Notes under the pieces: model-generated
Seen by the model: the letters and a program-made list of their open reading frames with translations, nothing else
Told to the model about the DNA's origin: nothing
Database searches by the model: none
Position numbers and translations under genes: made by a program
Origin: Nematostella vectensis
Taxonomy: Eukaryota; Cnidaria; Anthozoa; Actiniaria; Edwardsiidae
Length of the DNA: 64,000 nt
Reading direction: 5' to 3'
Assembly: GCF_932526225.1 (NCBI RefSeq)
Contig: NC_064044.1
Coordinates: forward strand, 6,412,747-6,476,746
Part shown: one piece after another, positions 1 to 27,744 of the stretch
Layout of the letters: each line of letters starts with the position of its first letter
Position numbering within the stretch: the first letter of the stretch is position 1

Positions 1-812
1 TATTGCATCATCATTTAAATACATATTACAGCATATAATAAAAAAAATATTTTAAACAAATGTTGAAAAAAGAACTAGAAGCATTCTCTCTGCCACTTTG
101 TAAAATGTTGTAAATTTGTTGGCAACTTTTTAACTTTGGAAAAATTCTAGGTAATTCTTATCTATTCGGGCATCTTTTTTGGCAACTTTTGGAAATCGGG
201 GCAACTTTGTGGCATTTTTTTCAATTTTTGGAGCAACTTTTGGGGATTTTTAAAGCTTCCTCTTAAGAAATTTGGAGCATCTTTGGGACAACCCTACTAG
301 CAGGCCTGTTGCTAGGGTTTTTAAAGATTTTAGTTTAAGGGTTAATTATCATGAAGAGACCATCGGCTTTCCAAGAAACGCAGGGCTATATGCCCGACAG
401 TCGCTACATTAGCTTTCAAGACCTTTCCTGACAACGTTATTGTAGGGGCAAATGAAATTCACAATTGTCACTTTTATAACGATTTTATTGTATACAAGCA
501 AGGAAAAACATCCACTTCCGATAACAAAACTCAATTCATATTCGCTTTTCCTTTTTTTCAACAAATATAGAATAATTTCTAGGTCGACAATTTACTGGTA
601 CCACTAACGCTTTCCTGCAGGCTTGTGCGAAAAAAAAAACTCTTCTGACCAGGTTCCCTGTGTTTTATTCATGGGGACTGGCTCTAGAAAGTTCCTTTAC
701 ACACTTTCAGCTGTGGTTCATTCAAGTTTTGTTTCCTCAAATATCTGTCGCTAGTTTGATCTATTTACGATAGTTTTCAAGTGCTAATTTTAACCAGTCT
801 TTTACCCACAAA
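1..812. other. 5' flank of PDCL3, no gene recognised
   Basis: I see no convincing coding exon here. The sequence is AT-rich, and at about 110-260 it holds a few degenerate repeats of a word like GGCAACTTTTGG. The last few hundred bases before 813 must contain the promoter and 5' UTR of PDCL3, but I found no TATA box or other element I would defend. Confidence 0.5.
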
Positions 813-3215
813 ATGCAAAACCCTAACGAAGATACAGAATGGAACGATGCATTGAGGAGACATGGAATTATCCCAGAAAAACCCAAAGAAGCCGAGATCT
901 CGGAAGACCAAATAGTCGATATGCTCGAAAAGACGATCAAACAGAAATGTACCGAAGGAAAACCGATCGAAGATATGAGTTTAGACGAACTAGAAGCGAT
1001 GGAAGATGAAGAAGATGAAGCTATCATTCAACGATACAGGTAAGAAAAACAAGACATTCTGTAGTAACACGGTGTTAGACTGTTAAATTTAATTGGTATT
1101 ATGCGTGAAGTAAATTTTTATTTACGACGAATAAGTTAATTACTGTTGCGATTCATGTTTAGGGTTGTGCATCACTAGTAAAGATAACACAGGTTCATAG
1201 TCTGACTTGAGCTTCTTGATTGATAATAATGAAGGAGGGATAAACTTCCTCATGGATAATAACGATAAACATCATGACACATTTGTTAACCGGAAGTGAA
1301 TAGAAAATTGCCTTATATGGTATGACTTGAAGGACTACAGAAAAGCTGTAGAAATAAAGGTGTTTTTATAAGAGTGGTGGAAACTGGAAAATAAAACTTA
1401 AGTTTTCACATACCCTTGTGAAAACAGACAAGTTTTATTTGATCTCTCTGGCATTAACCCTTCATTACAGCAGTGCCAAACATGGTAGTCTGGAGCTGCT
1501 GCATGCCCCAGTGATGAAAAACACAAGACTAGTTCCAGTACCGCATGGTTAAACCAGTCTTTTTGTTTTTAAATGGCGGCTTTTTACCGGCGAACTGTCA
1601 CATTTTGGCAAATGCTAAGAAACTAGCGCAAAGCTAAGACTATAATTTTCTTTATGACTCCCTCATTATCACACAAATCTGTCATCTTTTGTACAGTATG
1701 GTTTTAATGCTGTACAGTTAGTCAGAACAGCGACTGAAGTCAGCCTCTCGTGCCCTTTACTCGAACGATTCAACACTACAATGGTGTTTGTTTTCGCCAG
1801 AGCCAGCGCATGCGCATAGGTTTTTCAGCAGTGTCTGCACATGCAAGTTGAAAAGAGACAGTAGGCAATAAGAGTAGGGTGTTCTAAAGAAAACATAATT
1901 ATCTATATACTATATAACTGTTTTCAGACATCAAAGATTAGCTGAGTTCAAAGCCTTGCAGAAAACAGCGAAGTTTGGGGATGTCAGAGAAATCTCCGCT
2001 CAGGATTATGTTGCTGAGGTAAACCAAGCAGGAGAAGGAGTATGGGTCGTGCTTCATCTTTACAAGACTGGGTATCCTTTTCTTAATCTTTTAAATTTAA
2101 AAACATCAGGTTCCATTAAAACTCTTTGGTATGGACATATTTTTACTGCACTGTTATTATCTGATGCACTCATGGTTTGCTGCACAAAAATGTGGAGCCT
2201 TCAAGCCCATAGTTTTATTTAGTTAAATGAAATAATTGATCTTCATCTTTCAGCATAGGTGCCATGGTACTAATAATGACACTAATACCTTTTTTAAGAA
2301 TGTTTATCAGCCACTGACGTTGTTATTGTTTACAATTGAAAATTCAGTGGTTCATTTGCAAGACAACTTAAAATAGCCATTTACCATTGAAGTCTGATAA
2401 TTTGTTTATTATGTTTGATTTCTAGTTTCTCAGTTACCTGCTTGAATTAGCCGATGGAAATGGAATTATTGAAGTATTATTACTCAGTATTATGCAGAAG
2501 CATTAAATGGCAGCATTTTTGGCCTTTTTGGGACCAACAAGTTCATTTTGCATAGATTTCGCTATTCTTCAATAAGATAAGGGCACTTTTTGGTAGAGGA
2601 GGGGAGGGGAGGGGGGTGCACCCTTAGTTGTGGAACTGAACGGTAAATGGTATAGCTCTTCCTTAACTATTATCAAGTGTACCTTTATGTACTCTGGTCA
2701 ACCAATACCTTGTCCAACTAGCACAAAAGTTTCCATCTACAAAGTTTTTAAAGAGTGTATCAACTGTGTGTATACCAAACTACCCAGATAAAAATCTACC
2801 AACACTATTTATATACTATGAGGGTGATATGAAAAAGCAGTTTGTTGGACCTTTTGCATTTGGGGGAATGAACCTCAAAAAAGATGGTAAGTTCATTTCT
2901 TTTTTTGGGGGGGGGGATCAATGACCACTTATTAAAGTAAATCAATAATGATCATGGGAACATCCCATTACTTGGGCAAAGCACTCGCTTTTCAAGCCAG
3001 CTAATACTAAAGCTTCTGCACTTATGTTTGTAAGCTAATGCTAAAACTTCTGTACTTTTTTTGGTGTTGTAGTTTTAGAATGGATGCTAGCGGAAGCTAA
3101 TGCTGTTGTAACAGACCTTGAAGAGGACCCTAGGAAGAAGAATGCAATCCATGACGTGATGACGTCATCGTTAAGAGGTCGCGCGCATGATTCAGACTCT
3201 GATGACGACTGTTGA
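813..3215 (+). CDS. PDCL3: Phosducin-like protein 3 (PDCL3/VIAF), 4 exons
   Basis: Exons 813-1039, 1928-2071, 2678-2886 and 3073-3215 join in frame to 240 residues, close to the ~239 of the vertebrate protein. The start is the first ATG of the acidic helical N-terminus ([20 protein letters not shown]). A thioredoxin-like fold follows from about residue 80, with the family motifs [26 protein letters not shown] and [12 protein letters not shown]. It ends in an acidic tail (HDSDSDDDC). Family members are cytosolic co-chaperones that work with the CCT/TRiC chaperonin in folding actin, tubulin and other clients. That role is family knowledge, not visible here. Intron 2 is of the U12 type and is listed separately. 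The gene lies about 2.6 kb upstream of an unrelated GPCR on the same strand. Confidence 0.93.
2072..2677 (+). other. U12-type (minor spliceosome) intron, PDCL3 intron 2
   Basis: The donor is GTATCCTTTT at 2072-2081, a perfect match to the U12 5' splice-site consensus (RTATCCTTT). The branch site TTCCTTAAC at 2659-2667 is also perfect. The branch A lies about 11 nt before the terminal AG (2676-2677), the short spacing typical of U12 introns, and there is no real polypyrimidine tract. The intron splits a glycine codon within LYKTG/VPLC of the thioredoxin-like domain. The other PDCL3 introns have ordinary U2-type donors. Confidence 0.9.
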
Positions 3216-5858
3216 ATAATGAACATACTTGGCACCCAGAACTCTTTGCGGGCGCTTCATAAAAGGTCTCTTTTTGCGGCCGAAGAGAGATAACGCTGGG
3301 CCCTCGAGTATTCTTAATAGAAAGCTTCTTTTACCATAACAATCATAACTTCGGCCACGCCAATTTCAAATTTGATTTCTCAGAAGTCTCCTGAATTTTG
3401 GCCCTGTTTCTATGCCCCCGAAATCTCGCAGTCTTCCGATTAGAGGGCGATGCCCCTGCACGCTTTATTGGTTTTAGACGACAGAAAGGGGACTGCGCTG
3501 ACTAGCCCCAGGCGTTCTTATAGGGTTTCCTGTGCTTGAGGTGAACCGTGAGGAAATGCTGGATCTGGAACGAGCTGTTCCCTGTGACGTCACACTTTCG
3601 ACAACCAACCACAGGAGGCCCGGTCATAACGCCTTAGGCTAAGTACTGTGATATCACCATGCTGTGTCGCCTTCTTGAGCCCCAACCACAAAAAAGATGG
3701 TTAAGATAGTTATTAAAAAATAAATTATCATGTCGTACTCTTCTTGTTTTCTTTCCCTTCTCCGTTAGTGCGAGGGAGACCACCTCTCCGTGTGTTAAGC
3801 AAAAAAAAAAATAGAAGGCATGCAAAGCACATTTTCTTGCTATCGTTAAAAATATTTTTAAGGTGGCCAAGCATTGAGCCTTGAGGCGCTCATCGAATAA
3901 TTGAACGTGGTCAATCTTAGGAGGGCTTTTTTTTATCAAAAGGTCAATGATAAATTAGCCTCTCAAGCTTTTGTGAACAACGTAATTGCTTGAATTATTT
4001 CATTTCTTATGTCCGAGGCGAATCGATTATTTCAAAATTCTTTTTATCTCTGATAGAAAGTGTTTCCTTTACTTTCAAGAAGTAAAAACATTTCTAAGAA
4101 CCATAACAAAACAAGCTTTCAATGTTAAAATGTTATTGTGGTCTGTCTGTTTTCGTTACTTCACTTCTAACGTACAGCCCCCTTCTTAAACGAAATGTAT
4201 GCGCGACACGTTGTAATGAAGCGCTTATTTGATGACGGGGAGGGGGCTCTTATTCGAGAAATTATGGTAATGCTAGGTATTGCTTCTCTTCATCTCCCAA
4301 ATGTACTACTTCAGAAAAGATCCATACAGCACATAAAAAAAAACAAAGCCAAGGTTCTCTTGCTCGTTCGACTCGATATGTTGAAAGAATCGCATTAGAA
4401 AAATTTAAGTCTTTAAACTTCATGCGCAAACAGATGGGAAATTTATAGGTGGGGAGGGGGAAGCTGTCATAGATATACAGTATCTAAAAATAACAGAGAT
4501 AAACGGTAAATATAAAACGCGTAGTCGATTCTCTGTTCTACGTACCTGCACATCATTCAAATTTGCAATCGTTGTGGTGGTCCAAATCAAATCTCTTTTT
4601 TTAAAAGTGTCAATAGAGGAATAAAACAATATTTTAGGAAACTTTCTTTATTTATTATTTGCAAATAAGTTATGCTGTTATACTATTTCACATCATGTTT
4701 GTTTCTGTCATCTGTCTTGTCCCGATATTAGTTATTCATTAGAATCCCCCGCATAAGGACCACCTGTTTGACAAAGTTGCTTGTCGCCTTTCTTTTTCAA
4801 GTATAAATTATCTTTTTTTCTCACACACGAGTTTAAGTCTGTTAGACATGCAGAAGGCGTTTTCATAAAGGCAAAAAGGCAAACGGATGCGTTTTTATTT
4901 TGTAATAGCCAAATATGGCATTGTAGTAAGATTGTTTGCTAGGACCTTCGTCTTTTTGCTAACATGCGCCCGTCCAACTTCCTCTATAAAGTCAAAAGGG
5001 AAGGTGCCTTTTTTAAAGCTTAGAGTTATTGCTGACCTGGCACACGAAATCAATAGCACTTAACAGTTAATGGTAATCAAAGGAAGCAGTTGAAATCGAT
5101 AAACCATGTTTAAACATTTAAAGCCCTGTTGCGTACATGTATTAAGAATGTTCCATCCTGGAACTGACGAACACAAGCTCCTAGTAATCTCACATACTGA
5201 CCGAATGATTGTCATGTCTCGTTTCAGCAGAGGTGAGCACCCCCCCCCCCCCCCCCCCCCCAATACGCTGACGCAACTAGCACACTGGGCCCCCCGTGAT
5301 TTCAAAAACAACTTAAAAAAGTATAATACAAACGAGGCAGATATAACATGAATTAAATAAAAAACATAAATCATTGTCACAATTAACAATAATTGTCAAT
5401 ATGGGAATTTGCAATTGCGTTTGATGTCTAAATAACTGATAGACACCAAATCTATCCCGCAAACAACCTGACATCTCGAAGCTAAGTTAACAAACAATTC
5501 AAGAATCGCCTTCAAGGCTACTTCAGCTATGCAAACTTGGAACAACTTTGCATCGGAAACAGTTGAATAAGGGGCGACTGAAGTAGACTCGAGACTTACG
5601 CTAGCGAGCAGCGAACTCAAAACGACGACGCCATCTGAGCGAAGACAGGGAACAAGCAAAGAAAACTGAAAGTGGTTTGACCCTTGGACAATTTTGACGT
5701 TTGGGGTGTTGTGAACGCCGTAATTTGTTGGTGACGGGAACAAAGTTTACCGAAATAGCCAAAAAATAAATTGGAGGGAGCTAATCTCTCTAAGTGTCTT
5801 TTGTTGGCTACCTACGTTCAACACAGGCCTCGTCCGTGAAACTGTGAAAGGTTCTAAG
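3216..5858. other. Intergenic, PDCL3 to GPCR
   Basis: No exon with recognisable homology was found on either strand. The region includes the PDCL3 3' UTR, AT-rich sequence and a poly-C run at about 5239-5261. Short open frames here do not resemble any protein I know. The final few hundred bases should hold the GPCR promoter and 5' UTR. Confidence 0.5.
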
Positions 5859-6788
5859 ATGAACGGAATCGACGGTAGTAACACCACTTTATCATACAAC
5901 GCACACAGCCTGCCTTTATCCATCCTAACGTTTATCTTGTCGACTGGTGGAGCCATTAACAACGGCCTTTTGCTGTTAGCGATCTTCTTCGACCCCTGCC
6001 ATAATCTCCGTACACCGAGCTCGGTACTGGTCACAAACCTTGCAATAACCGACTTGCTAAACTCTTTGATAGCGGGGTATGGCACTTTTGTATTCGACGT
6101 GTATAAGTATAAACACTGGGAGTTCAACCAGGCTGCTCTATTGGCCATTATCGTGTCGAGCGCGTTGGCTACCGTCTGTGGCACTTGCTGCATAATGTTG
6201 ATGATGGCGGAGAGATACATGGCCGTGATCCATCCATTTTTCTACAAGGTCAAAGTCAAACGTGAAAGGGTTAAATTCGTAGTAGCTCTAACATGGATAT
6301 ACAGCTTGGCTTTCAACTTGTTGCCTATAGCGGGGGTCAACAGGCAGCTCTACGGGTTCATCCTATGCCACTTACACGTGACGATTCCCGCGCTTATCAT
6401 CGGAATTGTCTATCCAAGGCTTATCGTAATTTACCGAAAACGACTCGTGCTAGGTAATGGTATTCCTGTGGCGAGTAGGCACGAGCAGACTGGACGCGAA
6501 CGGAAGTTTACCTCCGCTATTCTGGCTATAGTGATTTGCTTCTATTTAAGTTTTCTTCCCTACTACGTTGCTCTGAATATCATATATTTCCACCCTAATC
6601 GGCACGACGTGGTTATTCAAGTATTCATCGAGGTGTGTTTTGTTGTACTGCTCTCAAGTAATATGATAAACCCAATAGTGTACGCTCTGCGGGTTCCCAA
6701 GTACAGAAAAGCGATTCAAGCCATACTTGGCACCAAGGACGCTGCTGTAGGCTCATCGACTTTGACAAAGACAAGAACAGGACAGTAA
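5859..6788 (+). CDS. Class A (rhodopsin-like) GPCR, single exon, orphan
   Basis: An intronless frame of 309 residues with seven hydrophobic segments. I start at ATG 5859. An N-glycosylation site (NTT) lies at residue 8. Landmarks include NLAITDLL in TM2 (LAxxD), AERYMAV at the end of TM3 (ERY form of the DRY motif), a TM4 tryptophan (LTWIYS), FLPYY in TM6 and NPIVY in TM7, followed by a short helix-8-like segment (ALRVPKYRKAIQ). Oddities: TM1 has NN where GN is usual; the usual Cys at 3.25 is a Leu; the TM6 CWxP motif reads SFLP; and position 3.32 is Ser, which argues against an aminergic ligand. Intronless GPCRs of this kind are numerous in anthozoans. The ligand is unknown and no subfamily can be assigned from sequence alone. 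The third intracellular loop is short. Confidence 0.9.
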   Translation: MNGIDGSNTTLSYNAHSLPLSILTFILSTGGAINNGLLLLAIFFDPCHNLRTPSSVLVTNLAITDLLNSLIAGYGTFVFDVYKYKHWEFNQAALLAIIVSSALATVCGTCCIMLMMAERYMAVIHPFFYKVKVKRERVKFVVALTWIYSLAFNLLPIAGVNRQLYGFILCHLHVTIPALIIGIVYPRLIVIYRKRLVLGNGIPVASRHEQTGRERKFTSAILAIVICFYLSFLPYYVALNIIYFHPNRHDVVIQVFIEVCFVVLLSSNMINPIVYALRVPKYRKAIQAILGTKDAAVGSSTLTKTRTGQ

Positions 6789-6830
6789 TAATATCGTTCT
6801 GGAAAATGACGGTGGGGTAGACTTACCTGA

Positions 6831-6952
6831 CCCTGGGTACCAGAGCCTCCAGACTTGTCTCGTCCAGTGACGCTCAGCCAAAATGCCGCGACGAGCGAAG
6901 CATTTTGTCTGGGCATCACTGGACGAGAGAAGTCTGGAGGTTCTGGCATCCA
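6831..6952. mobile_element. Fold-back MITE, family A copy 1
   Basis: Terminal inverted arms read CCCTGGGTACCAGAGCCTCC at the left and the complement of it, with mismatches, at the right (GGAGGTTCTGGCATCC). The element is flanked by a direct repeat ACTTACCTGA (6821-6830 and 6953-6962), taken as a target-site duplication of 9-10 bp. A second copy with its own duplication lies in RPN2 intron 20 (25091-25233). There is no coding capacity. A 9-10 bp duplication suggests a Mutator-like transposase in trans. Note that the inner arm (GTCCAGTGACGCTCAGC) is shared by both copies. Confidence 0.75.
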
Positions 6953-7598
6953 ACTTACCTGACTTACGTGGCTTAGACTAGGCACGTATCTGAAAGCAGT
7001 CCCCCCCCCCCCCCCAATCCCCACCCCTTGGTACAGCCTATAAGTGACTGGCTTTTCCTATGGAAGAGATTATCTACACATCCCCCGTCCTGGTCAGGCG
7101 CATGCAATATAGCCTCCAGCTCAGCCGTCCTGTGGCGGTTTTCGCAGGAGACCCATGCAATATGACCGAGAAGGAACCCCGCGGAACAATGATGTGAGAA
7201 CAGCATAACAAAATAAAAAATACTGTTATGGAATGATAAGATAATGATAAGAAGAAAATCGAGCCTATTATTGAGCGAGTATGCAGCCTCAACAAGTTAG
7301 ATAAAATGATAAACCAGACATGCACCGTAACGCCGTGCAGCAGCAGCTAAGAGCTTAACAGGGGGGGGGGGGGGTAAAATCACCTCTGTATGGCAGCTAA
7401 AACATTACGGCTGGGCTGAAGATTTCGGTCCCAGCACCGCTTTCTAGCGAGCTGTAATATACAAAGAAACCCGCGCATTAATGGGGAGGCAATAACCAGG
7501 ACCCCAGGCATGTCTTAGTCAGTTATGCCACGCACAGCTCGGTGAAATATAGAGTGAATAATATCGGGGTCTTTTTCACGCTTGTGTCTCTTATCTCT

Positions 7599-7676
7599 TG
7601 GGAATTAGCGTTGCTATAATTGTGTGGCAATTTTTTTGTGGGAATTAGTGTTGCTATAGTTGTGTGGCAATTTTGT
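7599..7676. repeat. Tandem duplication, 39-bp unit x2
   Basis: Two adjacent copies start TGGGAATTAG and end with a T-rich stretch after GTGTGGCAA. They differ at two or three bases. Confidence 0.8.
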
Positions 7677-7804
7677 CATCATGCATAGAACACTGGGACC
7701 CAGATATAATATAGCTTTTGGCTAGAGGGGGGTTTGGCCTAGTGACAAAGGGATGAGTGGGTAATCTTTTTTTTTTTACATATGGCTTTCTGGCGGCCCA
7801 ATGG

Positions 7805-7835
<31 letters not shown>

Positions 7836-8204
7836 GTTAAACCAATTAAACCCTCCCCCTAGATCCGCTACTGTCTGTCGCGCACGCGCGTATGACATCT
7901 TCCGTGTTGTCGCTTTTAGTCCTTGAGTAGCGCACGTACATACAAAGGCACATCTTTCGTGCTCAGAAACAAAAAAAAGCAAGCTGAACTATGTTGAAAT
8001 GTGCGCGATCTAAAAAAAGGTTGGTGTGCTCATTTTAGACAAAAAGTGGAATAATTAGGCGTTCATGTTCTTACATCTGCATCACCATCGGGGGCGTTCG
8101 GAGGAAAAAACAAGGGAGTTGTATACAATGAAAGAAAACGTTTGTTTCAATATTTGTTTTTTATAGTGCATACAGCAGAAAACCCTTCGTAAGCTTGTAA
8201 GGGA

Positions 8205-8430
8205 AGAGGTCAAAACAATTATCCAAACTAGGGACCCGACTTTTAAAAAAAGGTTGATGGGTGGCGGGTGATACCCCCCCCCCCCCCCCCCCCCCCTCAC
8301 ATGGTGACGAGGAACCATCCAAGCTAGGGACCCGACTTTTAAAATAGAATGCTAGTGGCGGGTGATACCCCACACACACACACACAACTACAGTGGCAGC
8401 GGGCTGTATACCCCCCCCCCCCCCCCTCCC
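8205..8430. repeat. C-rich repeat pair with GGGACCCGACTTTT core
   Basis: Two direct copies of a block with GGGACCCGACTTTTAAAA followed by GGCGGGTGATACCCC (from about 8219 and 8316) are each followed by a long C run or a CA microsatellite. The sequence GGTCAAAACAATTATCCAAA next to the core occurs as its diverged reverse complement at 10515-10545, so the two regions hold the same element in opposite orientation. Confidence 0.6.
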
Positions 8431-9254
8431 ACACACACACACAGTTGTTGCAACATACACTTGATACACTGTCTATGCGAGCCAATCACAATCCGTATAT
8501 TTGGGTCGCGACCGTTTCATGGTATATAGTCTCCTTTTGCAGTACGCGGTTTTGTAAGTCGTTGTGGCCTTTAGACTCCTTGTTGATCAAATAAAAATTT
8601 AATTAAGCTACAAGTTGAAACGGTAGTTCCGAATCCCCTCAGAAGAAATACGTGCGAAAAACGTCATTCAGGCTTAACACATTGGACAGCTTTTTTGCCA
8701 TTTGATACACGTCCAACAGATTAACGTCATCATCGTGAAACCAACTATTCTTATACGGATGCGGTGAGTGTCATAAATTTGGCAAAGTTTTTCCATGATT
8801 ATTCGTTTTGTTAAAACAAAATCTTAATTCTCAAGTATGGAACGAACGCCGCGAAGCTCTGTGTACCTCTGGTACACAGGGTACCGCTCTAATGACACTC
8901 TAAACGGAAAATAAAATGTGGAGCTCTGAAACACGTTTTATCTTCATTCACTAAAAATGACTCAATCATGTCTCTCAGCTAACTAAAATAAAGTTTCTTA
9001 CTCCCTGAGTACAAATTTTAGATAGCAAATTTCATATAATTCGGACTTCGGCGAACTCACGTTGCGACACCGCGTGCCATAAACGAATGCAACACAGAGA
9101 TCAGACTGATTTTATAGTTAAATTCTTGCCTTTAATAAAACTAAAAGGAAAGCCCCGTAAAAGTCAGCTAAATCATTTTATCGAATAGATTCTCTGCCGC
9201 TTTTGTGTACATTTCCTTTGTGATGACAAGTCCAAAGCAGTCCCAGCTGAGGAC

Positions 9255-9438
9255 GTTGGTGGTTGGATTTGTTTTGATAAGGTCGGATCCATCATCACTG
9301 TCCCTAGTAAATTGTCTTGCCTACTCTGTTATTTTTATAATATATATAGGTTGGTGGTTGGATTTGTTTTGATAAGGTCGGATCCATCATCACTGTCCCT
9401 AGTAAATTGCCTTGCCTACTCTGTTATTTTTATATAAT
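9255..9438. repeat. Tandem duplication, 95-bp unit x2
   Basis: A unit starting GTTGGTGGTTGGATTTG and containing GGTCGGATCCATCATCACTG is repeated directly with a 95-bp period and only one or two differences. This indicates a recent duplication. Confidence 0.85.
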
Positions 9439-10249
9439 GGGGAAGAAAAAAAACGCACCGCTCGGGGTCGTGTTACTTATTTACCAGGCGGCGTCGGTTA
9501 CATAGCGCGTCGTTTGAAAGGTCAAAAGCGCTTTATTATCTATAATCACATAAGGTCTAATTCTCTATTATACTTGGTTCCGAGGGGAAAACCTCTTTTC
9601 CACGGAAAACTGTCCCATTTATTAACTGTTAAAATGACATTGATTAGTATGATCAACCATACTGAAGACGAATAGTATTCTACCAAAGCAGAGGCTAGCC
9701 TAGCTGACATCGGACACTTGCTGTAATAAGATCCTGGCTCACTGAAAGGATGCGAGCGAGTTCAGGGCGACTCATGGTGCAATGATTATTTTTATTTCGG
9801 GACAATACCCGACACGGCCCAAATTACTTGGAATATTTTTGCACAACTCATCGCCTTACTGGTAGTAAATTCATTCTATGAATATAAAAAACAACAACTT
9901 CTGCTCAAGTAAAGCTTGGTGTTAATTGAAAAACCTGACGTTTGGCCTAGTTCTGGCCGCCTCCAGAACAGGCCAGCGTAGCCTTTGAAGATCGTTGAAA
10001 ATTGTCCTGGTCGAACAAACGCATTCGCACTTTTCCCGCTAGCGTTGACAGTTTTTTTTTCGTCAAAACAAACAAACATTTGCTTTAATAGTGCGAATAG
10101 GCCCTATGCATGGAAAGTTGCCTCAAATGGGAATCTATTTGTCTCTACTATGGTTTTCCATTTTCTCTATTTGTCTATTCAGTGGAAGCGCTCCATACCC
10201 TCCCTGAATTGGTGTATCTGTCGTAATCGTTGGGCTGCCTCCCCCACCC

Positions 10250-10545
10250 CGTCATCACCATCGGTCAGTCTCGTAAGGTTGTCATACCCCCCCTTCCCGC
10301 CTCATTGGGTCGTAAGGTTACCGGCGGGCTTCCATACCCCCCCCCCCTCCCCCCATCCCCAAACAAGTCGTTAGGTTACCGGCGGGCTTCCATACCCCCC
10401 CCCCCCCCCCTCATCCCCAAACGGGTCGTCGTAAGGTTACCGGCGGGCTTCCATACCCCCCATCCCCAAAATGATGGGTGGCGGCGGGTCATACCCCACC
10501 CCCCTTAATCGGGTCCCTAGTTTGGCCGATTGTTATGACCTCGTC
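10250..10545. repeat. C-rich tandem repeat, inverted relative of 8205-8430
   Basis: About four units of the pattern GTAAGGTTACCGGCGGGCTTCCATA, each followed by C runs of varying length, then GGCGGCGGGTCATACCCC and GGGTCCCTAGTTTGG. The last block is the reverse complement of the core at 8219-8250. Confidence 0.6.
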
Positions 10546-11286
10546 CCTAAGTACACCAAACCATTGAAGTTCTACAAAAAATGCCTGATGATATCCATCG
10601 ACACATCCATGATATACATCCATTATTTTGAATTTCTTTTTTTTTTTGGATTGAAATGCACCCTTTATAGTATTTTGTTTTTATCTAGCAGATGATAACA
10701 AATAAGGTAATAATAACAATTTGGCCATTGAAACAGGGAGACAGGCTAGACCATAAATACCCCCGGATGAGAGAAATTCCTCGATCTGCAATACAGGAAT
10801 AGAAAATATGAGGAGCACTTTCTTTTAGTGTGTCCTGCATAATTTAAAAGAAACATATTATACTATAATAAAAAAAAAATATGAAAACAACACAATGGCA
10901 TTTCTATTTATAATAAGTGATAATAAGGAAGATATTAACAGAAAACGGCAAAATAGATGTTTGAGTGCATAAAGAAATTAAGAAATGCCTTCTAAATAAT
11001 ACTACCTTAGGAAAATGAAATCTCACTTTACATGAATTTTTTGTATATGGTACCGAAAATAAATAGCGTTGTATTGTTATTATCCAGTGCAGTGTCTTGA
11101 TGCTTGCAAAAAACTCTGTGTTCTTTTTTTTATTTTTCAAAACTACAATGCCAAAAAGAGGGTGGTTTGGAAGTTTGGAAGCGATAAAAACCCATTAGTT
11201 TTTCTTGTGGTCAATCCCAGTGGTATGGTCTACGTGGTGCTCCTGTGTTTTGTTAGAACGCGTGCCCTGCGACCGATGGCATATAC

Positions 11287-11292
11287 CACGTG
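11287..11292. promoter_or_regulatory. E-box CACGTG in the RPN2 promoter region
   Basis: A palindromic CACGTG in the context CCACGTGACT lies 47 bp before the RPN2 start codon. This is the USF/MITF-TFE-type E-box context. The transcription start is not known from sequence, so the site could be promoter or 5' UTR. Functional use is inference. Confidence 0.35.
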
Positions 11293-11338
11293 ACTGGTCC
11301 TTTGTGCTTTCCTCTTCGACACGTCTCCCCTCAACAAC

Positions 11339-27066
<15,728 letters not shown>

Positions 27067-27146
27067 GACAGGCATCTCATGCCGATGCACTCACTAGCTA
27101 TGTAGTAGTAATCAAATTTTTATCATTTTGTTGTGCCATTCCATAA

Positions 27147-27152
27147 AATAAA
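27147..27152 (+). promoter_or_regulatory. Poly(A) signal AATAAA of RPN2
   Basis: The first AATAAA after the RPN2 stop codon, 81 bp downstream. It is consistent with a short 3' UTR. Confidence 0.6.
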
Positions 27153-27344
27153 TGACCTCTTCTATGTTTGGCTTGTTTTGTGTAGAAAACAAAAATGCAT
27201 GTATATACATTTTGCAGACTGGTTTGACTTTTTGCTGCCCCAAAGTGTCCTTGTTCGCAAGGGTCTCTCGCATACACTAGGAGGGAAAGTAGTCCAGTCA
27301 ATCCATGAAAATTTATAGTCGGACCTGAAAGTAATTGCAACACA

Positions 27345-27545
27345 AACAAAAATATCTCGAAATTTTGCAATAAACGGTTACTTTTGTCGGCCATCTTAGA
27401 TTCTTTGTTATTCATGAGCGCACGGGAGAGCGATCTCGTCGAGAGTGCGTTTGCCTGTTTGCGGGGGGTAAGTGCTCCATGAATAACAAACGAATACAAG
27501 ATAGCTGACAAAAAAATGTTTATTGTTGAATTTCGAGATGTTCCC
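27345..27545. mobile_element. Inverted-repeat element, ~70-bp arms
   Basis: The left arm holds ATATCTCGAAATTTTGCAAT and ATTCTTTGTTATTCATG. The right arm holds CATGAATAACAAACGAAT and TTGAATTTCGAGATGTT, the diverged reverse complement. A G-rich loop separates them. It is non-autonomous. Confidence 0.65.
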
Positions 27546-27744
27546 CCAAGAGAACTTTGTAAAATTTTTGGGAAGTTATTAAGGACTTGACTGGACTAAA
27601 GGTACACTGATAAGGGCTTGCCATTTGGCACCTTGGTTCTGAATTAAAATACGAACAAGGGGAGGGGAACCAGAGGAAAATAGATGACCCTCTGTTGGCT
27701 GACAAGAAAATTACCTCTGGTGATAAAAAAGCAGTTAAGGTGAA

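Larger units (their letters stand above)
6789..11338. other. Intergenic, repeat-rich, GPCR to RPN2
   Basis: No protein-coding exon was recognised in this 4.5 kb. It holds a fold-back element (6831-6952), several poly-C/poly-G runs (near 7001, 7361, 7820, 8273, 8411, 10335 and 10396), short tandem duplications (7599-7676 and 9255-9438) and two related, oppositely oriented C-rich elements (about 8205-8430 and 10250-10545). Open frames here are driven by the homopolymer and repeat sequence. The RPN2 promoter should lie at the right-hand end. Confidence 0.5.

Noticed and set aside
5747-6220. 157-residue antisense frame over the GPCR
   Set aside because: It is the shadow of the GPCR coding strand and has no recognisable motif.
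11271-11291. ER-stress element (CCAAT-N9-CCACG) upstream of RPN2
   Set aside because: The sequence reads CCGAT followed by only 8 nt before CCACG, so it has one mismatch and wrong spacing. Only the CACGTG core was kept.
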